A stretch of 64,000 nt of DNA from Brevibacillus sp051967035. Lineage in GTDB: Bacteria > Bacillota > Bacilli > Brevibacillales > Brevibacillaceae. A program made the translations under genes and the position numbers. The DNA lies in contig NZ_JBQCKK010000006.1 of the NCBI RefSeq assembly GCF_051967035.1, positions 124,001 through 188,000 of the forward strand, in the 5' to 3' direction. Shown here in pieces: positions 1 through 8,400 of this stretch; position 1 is the stretch's first letter, and every line of letters begins with the position of its first letter. The notes under the pieces are model-generated. The model did not search any database. It was not told the origin of the DNA and was given only the letters and a program-made list of their open reading frames with translations.

Positions 1-15
1 ACTACAAGGCCTGCT

Positions 16-759
16 CTACAATTTTTCTCCCGTTTGCTCCTGCTCAAGCTCCGCCAGAAGCTGTTTCATTTCATCCGTCAGCGCAAGCTTCGCAAGCAAA
101 TCGGGACGGCGTGCCTTCGTTCTGCGCAGCGACTCTTTCAGGCGCCAGCGCTCGATGTTGGCATGGTGACCGGAGAGCAAAACATCCGGGACCCTCCAGC
201 CGCGAAACTCCGCCGGCCGCGTATAGTGCGGATATTCGAGCAATCCGGTCGAAAACGAATCCTCAACGGCTGACGTCTGATTTCCCAAAGCGCCCGGCTG
301 CAAGCGCACAACACTGTCGATCACGACCATCGCAGCCAGCTCGCCGCCTGTCAGCACGTAGTCGCCAATGGAAATTTCATCCGTGACCAGATGCTCGCGG
401 ATGCGCTCGTCGTAGCCTTCGTAGTGGCCGCAGATGAACACGAGATGCTCCTCCCGGGCCAGCTCCTCGGCGAGCTTCTGGTTGTACGGCACGCCTTGCG
501 GGCACATGAGGATCACGCGCGGCTTCCCTTCTCCTGCGAGTGCCTCTACCGCGCGAAACAGCGGCTCGGGCTTGAGGACCATCCCCCCGCCGCCGCCGTA
601 CGGCGTATCGTCAACGGTGCCATGCTTGCTCTCGGAAAAATCGCGAAAGTTGGTGACACGAAAGTCGACCAGCTTCTTCTCGCGGGCTTTTCCCAAAATG
701 CTGCTGGACAAAACGCCCGCGAACATTTCGGGAAACAGCGTAACAATGTCAATCCGCAT
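16..759 (-). CDS. trmD: tRNA (guanine-37-N1)-methyltransferase
   Basis: TrmD methylates G37 next to the anticodon of tRNAs using S-adenosylmethionine, preventing frameshifting; it acts in the cytoplasm as a knotted dimer. The 247-residue protein opens MRIDIVTLFPEMF and has the PYGGGGGMV loop near residue 57 and the GDYVLTGGELA segment that form the trefoil-knot SAM site. Length is normal for the family. I start it at the ATG at 759. A GTG three codons upstream sits inside the AGGAGGTG ribosome site and cannot be the start. It follows rimM by 12 bases, the usual order, and rplS would be expected just beyond the window edge. Identification is very secure. Confidence 0.97.
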   Translation of the reverse strand: MRIDIVTLFPEMFAGVLSSSILGKAREKKLVDFRVTNFRDFSESKHGTVDDTPYGGGGGMVLKPEPLFRAVEALAGEGKPRVILMCPQGVPYNQKLAEELAREEHLVFICGHYEGYDERIREHLVTDEISIGDYVLTGGELAAMVVIDSVVRLQPGALGNQTSAVEDSFSTGLLEYPHYTRPAEFRGWRVPDVLLSGHHANIERWRLKESLRRTKARRPDLLAKLALTDEMKQLLAELEQEQTGEKL

Positions 760-771
760 CAGAAGCACCTC

Positions 772-1290
772 CTACAGCAAGCCTTCCATCAAATGGCAAA
801 CCACGCGTTTGTTCGCAATATCCACTTCTTTGATGCAGTCATCAATAAACGGCAGCAAAATCTCCCCGCGCCGTCCTTTTACCACCCACACGTCGTTTGC
901 CCCCGGCTGCATCACATCGACGATTTTTCCCAGTTCTTCCCCCTCGTCTGTGACCACCTCGCAGCCGATCAGCTGATGGATGTAAAACTCGTCCGCTTCC
1001 AGCTCCATCAGCGCTTCTTCCGGGATTTTCAACTCGCCGCCCTTGTATTTTTCGATGTCGTTAATGTGTCCATAGCCCTCGAAGCTCAAAATCTCAAAGT
1101 CCTTGTGCGAGCGACGCGTCGCGATTTTCAGCTTCAATGGCTCCGAAAGAGACGGGTGAAACAAAAACAGCTCATTTCCTTTGCGAAACCGTTGCTCGGG
1201 GAAATCCGTCGTCGAAATGACGCGCACTTCTCCCTTGAGCCCGTGCGTATTGACCAGCTTGCCGACCCTGTAAAACTTTTGGTTGCCCAC
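772..1290 (-). CDS. rimM: 16S rRNA processing / ribosome maturation factor RimM
   Basis: RimM helps assemble the 30S head, binding ribosomal protein S19 and aiding late 16S rRNA maturation. The 172 residues have the RimM N-terminal beta-barrel opening (FYRVGKLVNTHGLKGEVRV) and a C-terminal PRC-barrel with GANDVWVVKGRRGEILLPFI. Length is typical. Translation starts at a GTG, nine bases after a GGAG ribosome site; an ATG just upstream is out of frame. It sits between ylqD and trmD, the standard Bacillota arrangement, so co-transcription is likely. Confidence 0.96.
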   Translation of the reverse strand: MGNQKFYRVGKLVNTHGLKGEVRVISTTDFPEQRFRKGNELFLFHPSLSEPLKLKIATRRSHKDFEILSFEGYGHINDIEKYKGGELKIPEEALMELEADEFYIHQLIGCEVVTDEGEELGKIVDVMQPGANDVWVVKGRRGEILLPFIDDCIKEVDIANKRVVCHLMEGLL

Positions 1291-1305
1291 GCATATCCAC
1301 TCCTT

Positions 1306-1734
1306 CTATTGATCCGCGACCTGCCCTGCCGTTTGTCGAATTTCATGCACACGTCCGTCTTTTATCATGATTTCCGTTCCTGCCATAATTTCATCCCACA
1401 CATCGCCTACTTGGATCGTGACGGGACTTTGCACCGTCTGATAATCCATCTCGCTGCCCTCGGGAAGACTCTCTGCCTGCTGCAAGGCAAAGGAGAGCTG
1501 GGCGATTTTTTCCTTGCGCCGTCGCTCTTCCTGGGCAATTTTTTCTTGGGCGAGCGCATACGTATCCGCCGACTTTTTCTTCGCTTCGGCCAAAATTTTT
1601 TTCGATTGAAATTGCCATTGCTCCCATTCTTCGCGCTGCTGGCGAAGCTGTCTGCTGTACTGGTCAATCAGCACAGCGCGGGACGCTTCCGTCATGATGA
1701 GTTTGACCTGTACCGACCGAAAAATCGTGAGCAT
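1306..1734 (-). CDS. ylqD: YlqD family protein
   Basis: This is the conserved Bacillota protein found between the KH-domain gene and rimM; no biochemical function is established for the family. The 142 residues have a hydrophobic start (MLTIFRSVQVKLIMTE), then a long charged alpha-helical, probably coiled-coil middle (about residues 25-90, rich in Q, E, K, R), and a beta-rich C-terminal part that reads like a small barrel (VTIQVGDVWDEIM). An AAAGGAG ribosome site precedes the ATG. A strong terminator lies between khpA and this gene, so its expression may be lower than that of the upstream genes. Naming rests on position and sequence character. Confidence 0.85.
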   Translation of the reverse strand: MLTIFRSVQVKLIMTEASRAVLIDQYSRQLRQQREEWEQWQFQSKKILAEAKKKSADTYALAQEKIAQEERRRKEKIAQLSFALQQAESLPEGSEMDYQTVQSPVTIQVGDVWDEIMAGTEIMIKDGRVHEIRQTAGQVADQ

Positions 1735-1773
1735 GAGCTGCCACTCCTTTCGCCGTATCCGTTCCTCTCAATC

Positions 1774-1805
1774 AAAAAAGACTGGGAAAGCTCCCAGCCT
1801 TTTTT
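1774..1805 (-). terminator. Intrinsic terminator or attenuator between khpA and ylqD
   Basis: Reading the minus strand, an 8-bp stem (1780-1787 with 1792-1799, one G-U pair) with a 4-base loop is followed directly by six T residues (1779-1774). It starts just after the khpA stop codon and ends before ylqD, inside a conserved operon, so it may act as a partial terminator separating rpsP-khpA from rimM-trmD expression. Confidence 0.85.
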
Positions 1806-1806
1806 C

Positions 1807-2034
1807 TCAAACAATCTCAACCGTGACGCGCTTGTCCGTTTCTACGGCTGCCGCCATCACGACAGTGCGCAGGGCTTTGGCAATTCGTCCTTGCTTGCCG
1901 ATGATCTTCCCCATATCATCAGGGTGCACCGACAATTCAAAGACGAGCGTGCGCTCCTTGTCCACTGCATTCACACGAACCTCATTCGGATGATCGACGA
2001 GAGCTTTTGCGATCGTTTCGACCAGCGCTTTCAT
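1807..2034 (-). CDS. khpA: KH-domain RNA-binding protein KhpA (YlqC)
   Basis: KhpA is a small KH-domain RNA-binding protein that works with KhpB/Jag and influences cell elongation in Bacillota. The 75-residue protein is a single KH fold; the RNA-binding GxxG loop is in GKIIGKQGRIA near residues 42-52, preceded by HPDDM. Two ATG codons lie in tandem. I prefer the second (2034) because it is 6 bases from the GGAGGT site, while the first (2037) is only 3. It lies between rpsP and ylqD, its usual place. Confidence 0.94.
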   Translation of the reverse strand: MKALVETIAKALVDHPNEVRVNAVDKERTLVFELSVHPDDMGKIIGKQGRIAKALRTVVMAAAVETDKRVTVEIV

Positions 2035-2057
2035 CATCAGACCTCCAGATGACCGAC

Positions 2058-2330
2058 TTATTTGCCGTATTTGGTTTCGTGCACTTTTGCGAGGACGCCT
2101 TCTTTGGAGAGAAGGTTACGAACGGTATCAGTTGGAGCTGCACCATTCAGGATCCATTGTACCGCTTTTTCGGTATCAATTTTCACCACTGCCGGTTGAG
2201 CAACCGGATTGTAATAACCGATTTCTTCAATGAAACGGCCATCGCGTGGGGAACGGGAGTCAGCTACTACTACACGGTAGAAAGGAGCTTTCTTGGAACC
2301 CATGCGTTTCAGACGGATTTTCACTGCCAT
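2058..2330 (-). CDS. rpsP: 30S ribosomal protein S16
   Basis: S16 is a structural and assembly protein of the 30S subunit. The 90-residue sequence shows the family start MAVKIRLKRMGSKKAPFYRV and the following VADSRSPRDGRFIEEIGYYNP signature region, full length. A GGAGGTGACACAAC ribosome site precedes the ATG. It lies between ffh and khpA as in other Bacillota. Confidence 0.98.
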   Translation of the reverse strand: MAVKIRLKRMGSKKAPFYRVVVADSRSPRDGRFIEEIGYYNPVAQPAVVKIDTEKAVQWILNGAAPTDTVRNLLSKEGVLAKVHETKYGK

Positions 2331-2399
2331 GTTGTGTCACCTCCTGTATAGATCAACGCGAGATAAACATCTGCGTTGGTGCTTCTATATCTGAACCAT

Positions 2400-2426
2400 C
2401 GCGCTGTCTGACAAGTCAGCGGCGCG
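2400..2426 (-). repeat. Stem-loop in the ffh-rpsP intergenic region
   Basis: An imperfect inverted repeat (CGCGC..CTGAC / GTCAG..GCGCG, loop of two) lies in the 112-base gap between ffh and rpsP. No T-run follows on either strand, so it does not look like a terminator; it may be a processing or stability element. A weak promoter-like pair (TTGTCA, 17 bases, GATATA) overlaps its rpsP-proximal arm on the minus strand. Confidence 0.45.
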
Positions 2427-2442
2427 AAGAGATCATGCCTCT

Positions 2443-3858
2443 TTACTTGAACGGTGGTTTGAAATTGAAGGGGAAGTTCATGCCGCCTTGGTTGTTTCCT
2501 CCGCCTTTGCCCATGAACGGCAATCCGAAGCCGCCTTTTTTCTTCGACTTCTTGACCATCTTGTCGGCGACGCCCGTGAATTGCTTCATCATTTTTTTCA
2601 TTTCCTCAAACTGCTTGATGAACCGATTCACTTCCTGAATGCTTGTGCCGCTTCCGTTCGCAATGCGCTTGCGTCGGCTGGCGTTCAAAAGGTCAGGGTT
2701 GGCACGCTCTGCCTTGGTCATGGATTTGGCGATTGCTTCCACGCGGGCAATCTGCTTCTCGTCCACGTTCATTTTGCCTTTCATCTTGTTCATTCCGGGC
2801 AGCATGCCGAGAATGTCCTCGAAAGGTCCCAAATTGCGCAGTTGCTGCATGGAATCCAGGAACATGTCGAAGGTAAATTCCCCTTGACGCATCTGGCGCT
2901 CCATGTCGCGCGCTTTTTCTTCATCCACGGACGCCTGCGCCTTTTCGATCAGGCTGAGTACGTCTCCCATTCCCAAAATGCGGGAAGCCATGCGATCCGG
3001 ATGGAACGGTTCAAGCGCATCCAGCTTTTCCCCCATCGCCGCGAACTTGATCGGCTTGCCCGTGACCGCTTTGACGGATAGCGCCGCACCGCCTCGGGTA
3101 TCCCCGTCGAGCTTGGTGAGAACCACGCCAGTCAGTTCGAGCTGGCTATTGAAGCTCTCCGCCACATTGACGGCGTCCTGCCCTGTCATCGCGTCCACGA
3201 CGAGCAGAATCTCATCGGGCTTGGCAACCTCGCGAATCTGCTTCAACTCGTCCATCAGCGCTTCGTCAATATGCAGACGACCTGCCGTATCGAGAATCAC
3301 AACGTCGAGGTGGTTGGTTTTCGCGTGCTCAATCGCTTGCCGAGCGATCTCCACAGGACTGACCTGATCTCCGAGAGTGAAGACGGGAACATCCAACTGC
3401 TCCCCCAAAACTTGCAGCTGCTTGATCGCAGCCGGACGGTAAATGTCGGCTGCCACCAGAAGCGGCTTCTTGTTTTGCTTTTGCAAATACTTGGCCAGCT
3501 TACCAGTCGTGGTCGTTTTCCCCGCCCCTTGCAAACCGGCCATCATGATGATGGTCGGCGGACGGTGCGCCATCGTCAACTGAGCGACGCTGCCGCCCAT
3601 CAGGGAGATCAGCTCTTCGTTCACGATTTTGATGACCATTTGGCCTGGCGTCAGGCTTTTCATGACTTCCTGGCCGACTGCGCGCTCTTTGACGCGAGCG
3701 ACGAAGTCTTTTACTACTTTGAAGTTAACATCTGCTTCCAGCAGGGCAAGGCGGACTTCCCGCATCGCTTCGTTGACGACGGTCTCGTCGATCTTTCCTC
3801 TGCCGCGCAGTTTGTCAAATGCGTTTTGCAGCCGATTGGCCAAGCTTTCAAACGCCAT
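2443..3858 (-). CDS. ffh: Signal recognition particle protein Ffh (SRP54)
   Basis: Ffh is the GTPase that, with 4.5S/scRNA, recognises signal peptides on nascent chains and delivers ribosomes to FtsY at the membrane. The 471-residue protein has the N domain (1-90), the G domain with Walker A GLQGAGKT at 108-115 and a DTAGR motif near 190, and the methionine-rich M domain (about 300-435) with the RNA-binding segment RRKRIANGSGT. A glycine/methionine/phenylalanine-rich C-terminal tail follows, common in Bacillota. The AGGAGG site is optimal. It overlaps nothing and follows ylxM by 10 bases, forming the ylxM-ffh operon. Confidence 0.98.
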   Translation of the reverse strand: MAFESLANRLQNAFDKLRGRGKIDETVVNEAMREVRLALLEADVNFKVVKDFVARVKERAVGQEVMKSLTPGQMVIKIVNEELISLMGGSVAQLTMAHRPPTIIMMAGLQGAGKTTTTGKLAKYLQKQNKKPLLVAADIYRPAAIKQLQVLGEQLDVPVFTLGDQVSPVEIARQAIEHAKTNHLDVVILDTAGRLHIDEALMDELKQIREVAKPDEILLVVDAMTGQDAVNVAESFNSQLELTGVVLTKLDGDTRGGAALSVKAVTGKPIKFAAMGEKLDALEPFHPDRMASRILGMGDVLSLIEKAQASVDEEKARDMERQMRQGEFTFDMFLDSMQQLRNLGPFEDILGMLPGMNKMKGKMNVDEKQIARVEAIAKSMTKAERANPDLLNASRRKRIANGSGTSIQEVNRFIKQFEEMKKMMKQFTGVADKMVKKSKKKGGFGLPFMGKGGGNNQGGMNFPFNFKPPFK

Positions 3859-3868
3859 GCGAGCCCTC

Positions 3869-4207
3869 CTAATCCATCTCTGACAGTTGGTGGAGCAAAG
3901 TATTCAGCTCGTCTCTTGTCTCGCTCTCTGCAAGCCCATTTACAAGCTCATTCATTCGTGCCAGCACTTCCATCCGCTTCTCGTGGCGCTGTGCCAGATT
4001 CAGCTTCTGATCGTATTCGAACAACTGCTTTTCTGCCCGCTTGATGTGGTCGTAAACAGCTTGTCGGCTGACCTCGTGCATTTCCGCTATTTCTCCGAGC
4101 GACAAGTCATCCAGATAGTACAGCTCCAGATATTCTCGCTGCTTGCCCTTGAGTAGCGGCGCATAAAAGTCAAACAAGAGATTGACTTGATTGGTCTTTT
4201 CTAGCAT
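3869..4207 (-). CDS. ylxM: YlxM family helix-turn-helix protein (UPF0122)
   Basis: YlxM is a small DNA-binding-like protein encoded before ffh in Bacillota and reported in streptococci to interact with the SRP. The 112 residues contain a sigma-4-type helix-turn-helix around residues 20-60 (YLELYYLDDLSLGEIAEMHEVSRQAVYDHIKRAEKQL in two halves), then a charged helical tail. The start ATG has AAAGGA at good distance. A strong promoter with a leader hairpin lies just upstream, so this is the first gene of the ylxM-ffh unit. Confidence 0.93.
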   Translation of the reverse strand: MLEKTNQVNLLFDFYAPLLKGKQREYLELYYLDDLSLGEIAEMHEVSRQAVYDHIKRAEKQLFEYDQKLNLAQRHEKRMEVLARMNELVNGLAESETRDELNTLLHQLSEMD

Positions 4208-4244
4208 GAAACCAATCCTTTGCTATGAGGTACTCGTTTCGAAA

Positions 4245-4267
4245 CTGTAAAGGCTTTTTCTTTACAG
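4245..4267 (-). repeat. Leader stem-loop upstream of ylxM-ffh
   Basis: A perfect 8-bp inverted repeat (CTGTAAAG / CTTTACAG, 7-base spacer) lies immediately downstream of the predicted transcription start of ylxM. There is no T-run after it, so it is either a 5-prime mRNA stabiliser or a protein-binding palindrome. Confidence 0.6.
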
Positions 4268-4274
4268 CACGTAG

Positions 4275-4306
4275 ATTATAGTACCTAATTCTACACCTAG
4301 TGTCAA
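4275..4306 (-). promoter_or_regulatory. Sigma-A promoter for ylxM-ffh
   Basis: On the minus strand a perfect TTGACA (4306-4301) is followed after 17 bases by TACTAT (4283-4278), which overlaps a perfect TATAAT (4280-4275, spacing 20). The site lies in the 143-base gap between ftsY and ylxM and is oriented toward ylxM. Confidence 0.8.
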
Positions 4307-4350
4307 GGTTTTTTATTGACATCTTTTTTTTGGTCCAGACATCTATACGA

Positions 4351-5358
4351 TTACGCGTTTTCCTGCTCTTCGGCTTCCTCTTTTTGAATCAATCCGGCAA
4401 ACAGCGCATGAACAAACTGTTCCGGATCGAACGGCTGTAGATCGTCCATCTTCTCGCCCAGGCCGACGTATTTGACTGGAATGTTCAGCTCGTTGCGGAT
4501 CGCGATGACGATGCCGCCCTTTGCCGTACCGTCGAGCTTGGTCAGGACGAGGCCGGTCACTCCGGCAGACTGTCCGAACGTCTTCGCCTGGGACAGCGCG
4601 TTTTGCCCTGTCGTCGCGTCGAGGACGAGCAAGACTTCATGCGGCGCGCCGGGCAGTTCGCGCTGCAACACGCGACGCACCTTCGCCAGCTCTTCCATCA
4701 GATTGACCTTGTTTTGCAGACGTCCGGCCGTATCGCACAAGAGCACGTCGACCTTGCGCGATTTGGCGGCCTGAATCGCGTCGTAAATGACGGCTGCCGG
4801 ATCGGAGCCTTGCTGCTGCTTGATGACATCCACGCCGACGCGCTCGCCCCATACCTCCAGCTGCTCGATCGCCGCTGCCCGGAACGTATCGCCTGCGGCC
4901 AGCAGCACGTTTTTTCCCTGCTGCTTGAACATGTGCGCCATTTTTCCGATCGTCGTCGTTTTACCCACTCCGTTTACCCCGACGAACAAAATGACATTCA
5001 GCCGTCCGTCCTCGACGTTGAGCATCCTGTCTGTCGACTCGTCGTTTTTCAAAAGGGCCACGAGCTTCTCCGACAGGATCGGCTGCAGGTCCATGGCGTT
5101 TTCGATTTTTTGCTTGCGCACTTCTGTCCGCAAATCGTCGATCAGCTCCATGACGGTGCTGACCCCGACATCGGACGTAATCAAAATTTCTTCCAGTTCA
5201 TCGAAGAAATCGTCGTCGATTTTTTTGTAGCGGCGGACCAGATCCTCCACTTTTTCCACCAGCAAATCTCGCGTTTTCGCCAATCCATCCGTAAATTTCT
5301 GGGTGACCTCTTCGGATTTTTGGACGATCGCGTCACGAAGACGCTTGAAAAAGCTCAT
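4351..5358 (-). CDS. ftsY: SRP receptor GTPase FtsY
   Basis: FtsY is the membrane-associated receptor that pairs with Ffh so that both hydrolyse GTP and release the ribosome to the Sec translocon. The 335-residue protein starts MSFFKRLRDAI, has the helical NG-domain entry (about 15-100), Walker A GVNGVGKTTTIGKMA, a DTAGRLQ motif, and the TKLDGTAKGG specificity segment. The Bacillota form lacks the long acidic A domain of E. coli. I choose the second ATG (5358), 8 bases from AAAGGA, which matches the known MSFFK start; the upstream ATG is too close to the site. It follows smc, as expected. Confidence 0.97.
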   Translation of the reverse strand: MSFFKRLRDAIVQKSEEVTQKFTDGLAKTRDLLVEKVEDLVRRYKKIDDDFFDELEEILITSDVGVSTVMELIDDLRTEVRKQKIENAMDLQPILSEKLVALLKNDESTDRMLNVEDGRLNVILFVGVNGVGKTTTIGKMAHMFKQQGKNVLLAAGDTFRAAAIEQLEVWGERVGVDVIKQQQGSDPAAVIYDAIQAAKSRKVDVLLCDTAGRLQNKVNLMEELAKVRRVLQRELPGAPHEVLLVLDATTGQNALSQAKTFGQSAGVTGLVLTKLDGTAKGGIVIAIRNELNIPVKYVGLGEKMDDLQPFDPEQFVHALFAGLIQKEEAEEQENA

Positions 5359-5493
5359 ATTCATCTTCCTTTGCGGATAATCTTGTCAAACATTCTCATC
5401 GAGACGTGCGTCGACGCCCCTCTCCTCCCGCTTGCGTGCGGGCCCGCACAATGCGACGGCACCTTACGAAGCACTAGGAGGCATCAGGGGGCA

Positions 5494-8400
5494 TCAGGAG
5501 GCAGACTCGACGAATTTGGCGCTGTCCTCCAGCTTCACCGAAACCAGCTTGGACACGCCGCCCTCCTGCATCGTGATGCCGTACAAGACGTCAGCGCTCT
5601 CCATCGTGCCTTTGCGGTGCGTCACGCAAATGAACTGCGTCTGGCTGCTGAACTGCTGCATGTATTCGGCAAAGCGGCTGACGTTTGCCTCATCCAGCGC
5701 CGCCTCCACCTCGTCCAGCACGCAGAACGGCACGGGCTTGACGCGCAAAATGGCAAAGAGCAGCGCCATCGCGGTCAGCGCGCGCTCGCCCCCGGAGAGC
5801 AGGGCCAGGTTTTGCAGCTTTTTGCCTGGCGGCTGTGCGACGATGTCGATTCCCGTTTCGAGCAGGTTGTCCGGATTGGACAAGAGCAAATCGGCCCGCC
5901 CTCCCCCGAACAGCTGCACGAACACGTCGCGGAACTGCTCGGAGATCGCCTCAAACGTCTCCTTGAAACGGCGGGACATCTCCGCGTCCATCTCCTGAAT
6001 CACCCGGTAGAGCATGTCTTTTGCTTCATTCAGGTCGTCTTCCTGCGCCCGTAAAAACTGCTGGCGCTCGGAAAGCCGCTCGTACTCCTCAATCGCTCCG
6101 AGATTGACTGTCCCAAGCGCAGCCATTTGCTTTTTCAGCTGGGCGACCACTTGCATCTCCGCTTGCAGTTCTCCGCGCGGCGGGTATTTTTGCTTCGCCA
6201 GATCGTAGCTCATTTCGTATTCTTCCGAGAGTTTATTCAACAGATGGTCAAGCTCTACCTCCCCGCGGTTGACCTTGACTTCCTCCTGATGAAGCTTCTC
6301 CTCCAGCGCTTTGACCTCGCGGCGAATTTCTTTTACGTGCACTTCCACCTGCTCCTGCTTGTGGAACAGCGTCGCCCGCTCGTTGCGGCGCTCGGCAATC
6401 AGTCCGGCTACCCGTTCCTTATCCTGGCGCAGCTCTTGGATGCGCTGATCCAGCTCCAGCCCGGACGATTCGTTCGTGCGCTCCAGCTCGTCCAGTGCGG
6501 CGAGATTCGCGTTTTGCTCTTCCCATTCGCGCTGGAGCAAGCTTTTTTGTTCCAGCAGGCGCTCCGTCTGCTCCAGGCGGGACTGGTGTTCCTGCTTCAC
6601 CTGCGCATTCAAGACTTTCAAGCTGGTAATTTTCTGGTTCATTTCTTCCTTGGATTCCAACTGTTCCTGGCGCTTGGCCTCCGCTTCGGCGATCCGCTCG
6701 CTCAGCTTTTGCTCCTCTTGCTCCAGAACGGCCAACTCCGCTTGCAGCTGCTCTTGCTTGCGCAGCGCTTCTTCCATTTCTTTCTGGTAGGCGGCAATAT
6801 CCTGCTCCACGAGCTTGGCCCGCTCGCCAAGCGAGCGTCCCTCTGCCTCGGCTTGCTGCAAAAGCCCTTTGACTTCCTGCTCCTTCAACCGCAGGGCTTC
6901 GCCTTCCGAGCGGAGCGCTTCCTGCTCCTCTTCCATGCGGCCAAGCTCTCCCGCCAGCTGTTCCATTCGCGTAGTATGTCCAGAAATTGCCTCTTCGATT
7001 TCGCGCATGTGCGCTTCCAGTTCTTCTGCCTGACGATTGCGACCGAGCAGGTTGGTGCTGTTTTTCTTCAGGGCACCCCCTGTCATCGAACCGCCTGCGT
7101 TGACGATATCGCCTTCGAGCGTTACGACGCGGTACCGATAGCCGAGCGTACGAGCGACACGGTTTGCCTGCTCCAGCTTTTCCGTCACAATGACGTTGCC
7201 GAGCATGCTTTCCAAAATCGGGCGGTACGCTTCCTCAAACGAAACCAGCTCGCTGGCGATCCCGACTACACCGCTTTCTTTTGCCAACTGCTGCCGGTCA
7301 CCAGCCTGCAAGGTGCGCGGCCGGATGACATCCAGCGGCAAAAAGGTAGCGCGACCGGCATTGTGCTGCTTCAAATAAGCAATCGCCGCTCGCCCTGCCG
7401 CCTCGTTCTCGACCACGACGTTTTGCAACGCGCCGCCCAAGGCGACCTCAATCGCCGTCTCGTACTGCTGCGGCACGACAACCAGCTCGGCTACCGCGCC
7501 GTGAATGCCTTTGAAGCCCCGCTCGCGTGCCTTGAGAATTTCTTTTACCCCTTGCTGGAATCCGGCAAATTCGGATTGCATTTCCTTGATGAGGTCCAAG
7601 CGGGACTTCGCCGCTTCCCGTTTTTGCTCGAACTGACGCAGTTCCCGGCGAACCTGTTCCATGCGCGCCTGTCCATCGCGTAAGCCGTCCACCAACTGCT
7701 TGTAGCGGGTAGCCGTCTCCTGAAGGGAGCGCTCGATTTGGGCCAACTGCTCCTGCAGCTCGGCCATTCGCACCTGACGCTGCCCCTCTTCCAGATCCAG
7801 CTGTTCCTTGCCGGACAACTGCCGCTCGACACGCGCCTGCGATGTCTGCACCAGCTGCTGCTGATGGCGAATTTCGTTGCGCAAGTTGGCCATTTCATTC
7901 AGCTTTTCAAAATAATCGCCCTTCAAGCGCTCCACGTCGTCTGTCAACGACTGCACCATGGAGAAAAATTGCCCCTCTGCCTCCTGCAAGGAAGCGTGGG
8001 CTTCCGTCATCCGCCGATAGGCTTCCTGCGCACGCTCCTGCTCTTCGGCAAGCTCCGCTTCCAGCGCGTGCTGCTTCTCCGTCAGCCTGTGCATCTGCTC
8101 CATCGTCTGCTGGCGATTGGCGCTCAAATTGCGCATCCGCTCCCGCAATACTTCGCGCTGGCCTTCTACCTTTTCCGTCTCCTCGCTCACCGTCAAGAGA
8201 ACGTGTTGCAGTTCCTCGATCGATTGGTCGATTTGGGTGACAGAAAAACGGGCCTGCTCCAAATCGGCTTCGTGCTTGGATGCTTCCGTCGTCTGCGTCA
8301 TCAACTGCTCGCGAAGCTCCTGCACGCGTTGCGTCGCGGCCTCCCATTTTTGGTGCGCGGCCTCGATCTGCTGCACGTACAATGCGACTTCATGCTCGAC

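Noticed and set aside
391..2052. Long plus-strand open frame opposite trmD-khpA, and similar long antisense frames (e.g. 7738-9198, 6127-7683, 33917-35425)
   Set aside because: They lie opposite well-identified genes, have no ribosome site, and their composition (many H, R, Q, L) is typical of reverse-strand reading of GC-rich coding DNA.
4275..4300. FapR-like half site (TAGTACCTAATT) over the ylxM -10
   Set aside because: Only one half matches the FapR palindrome; likely the -10 itself.
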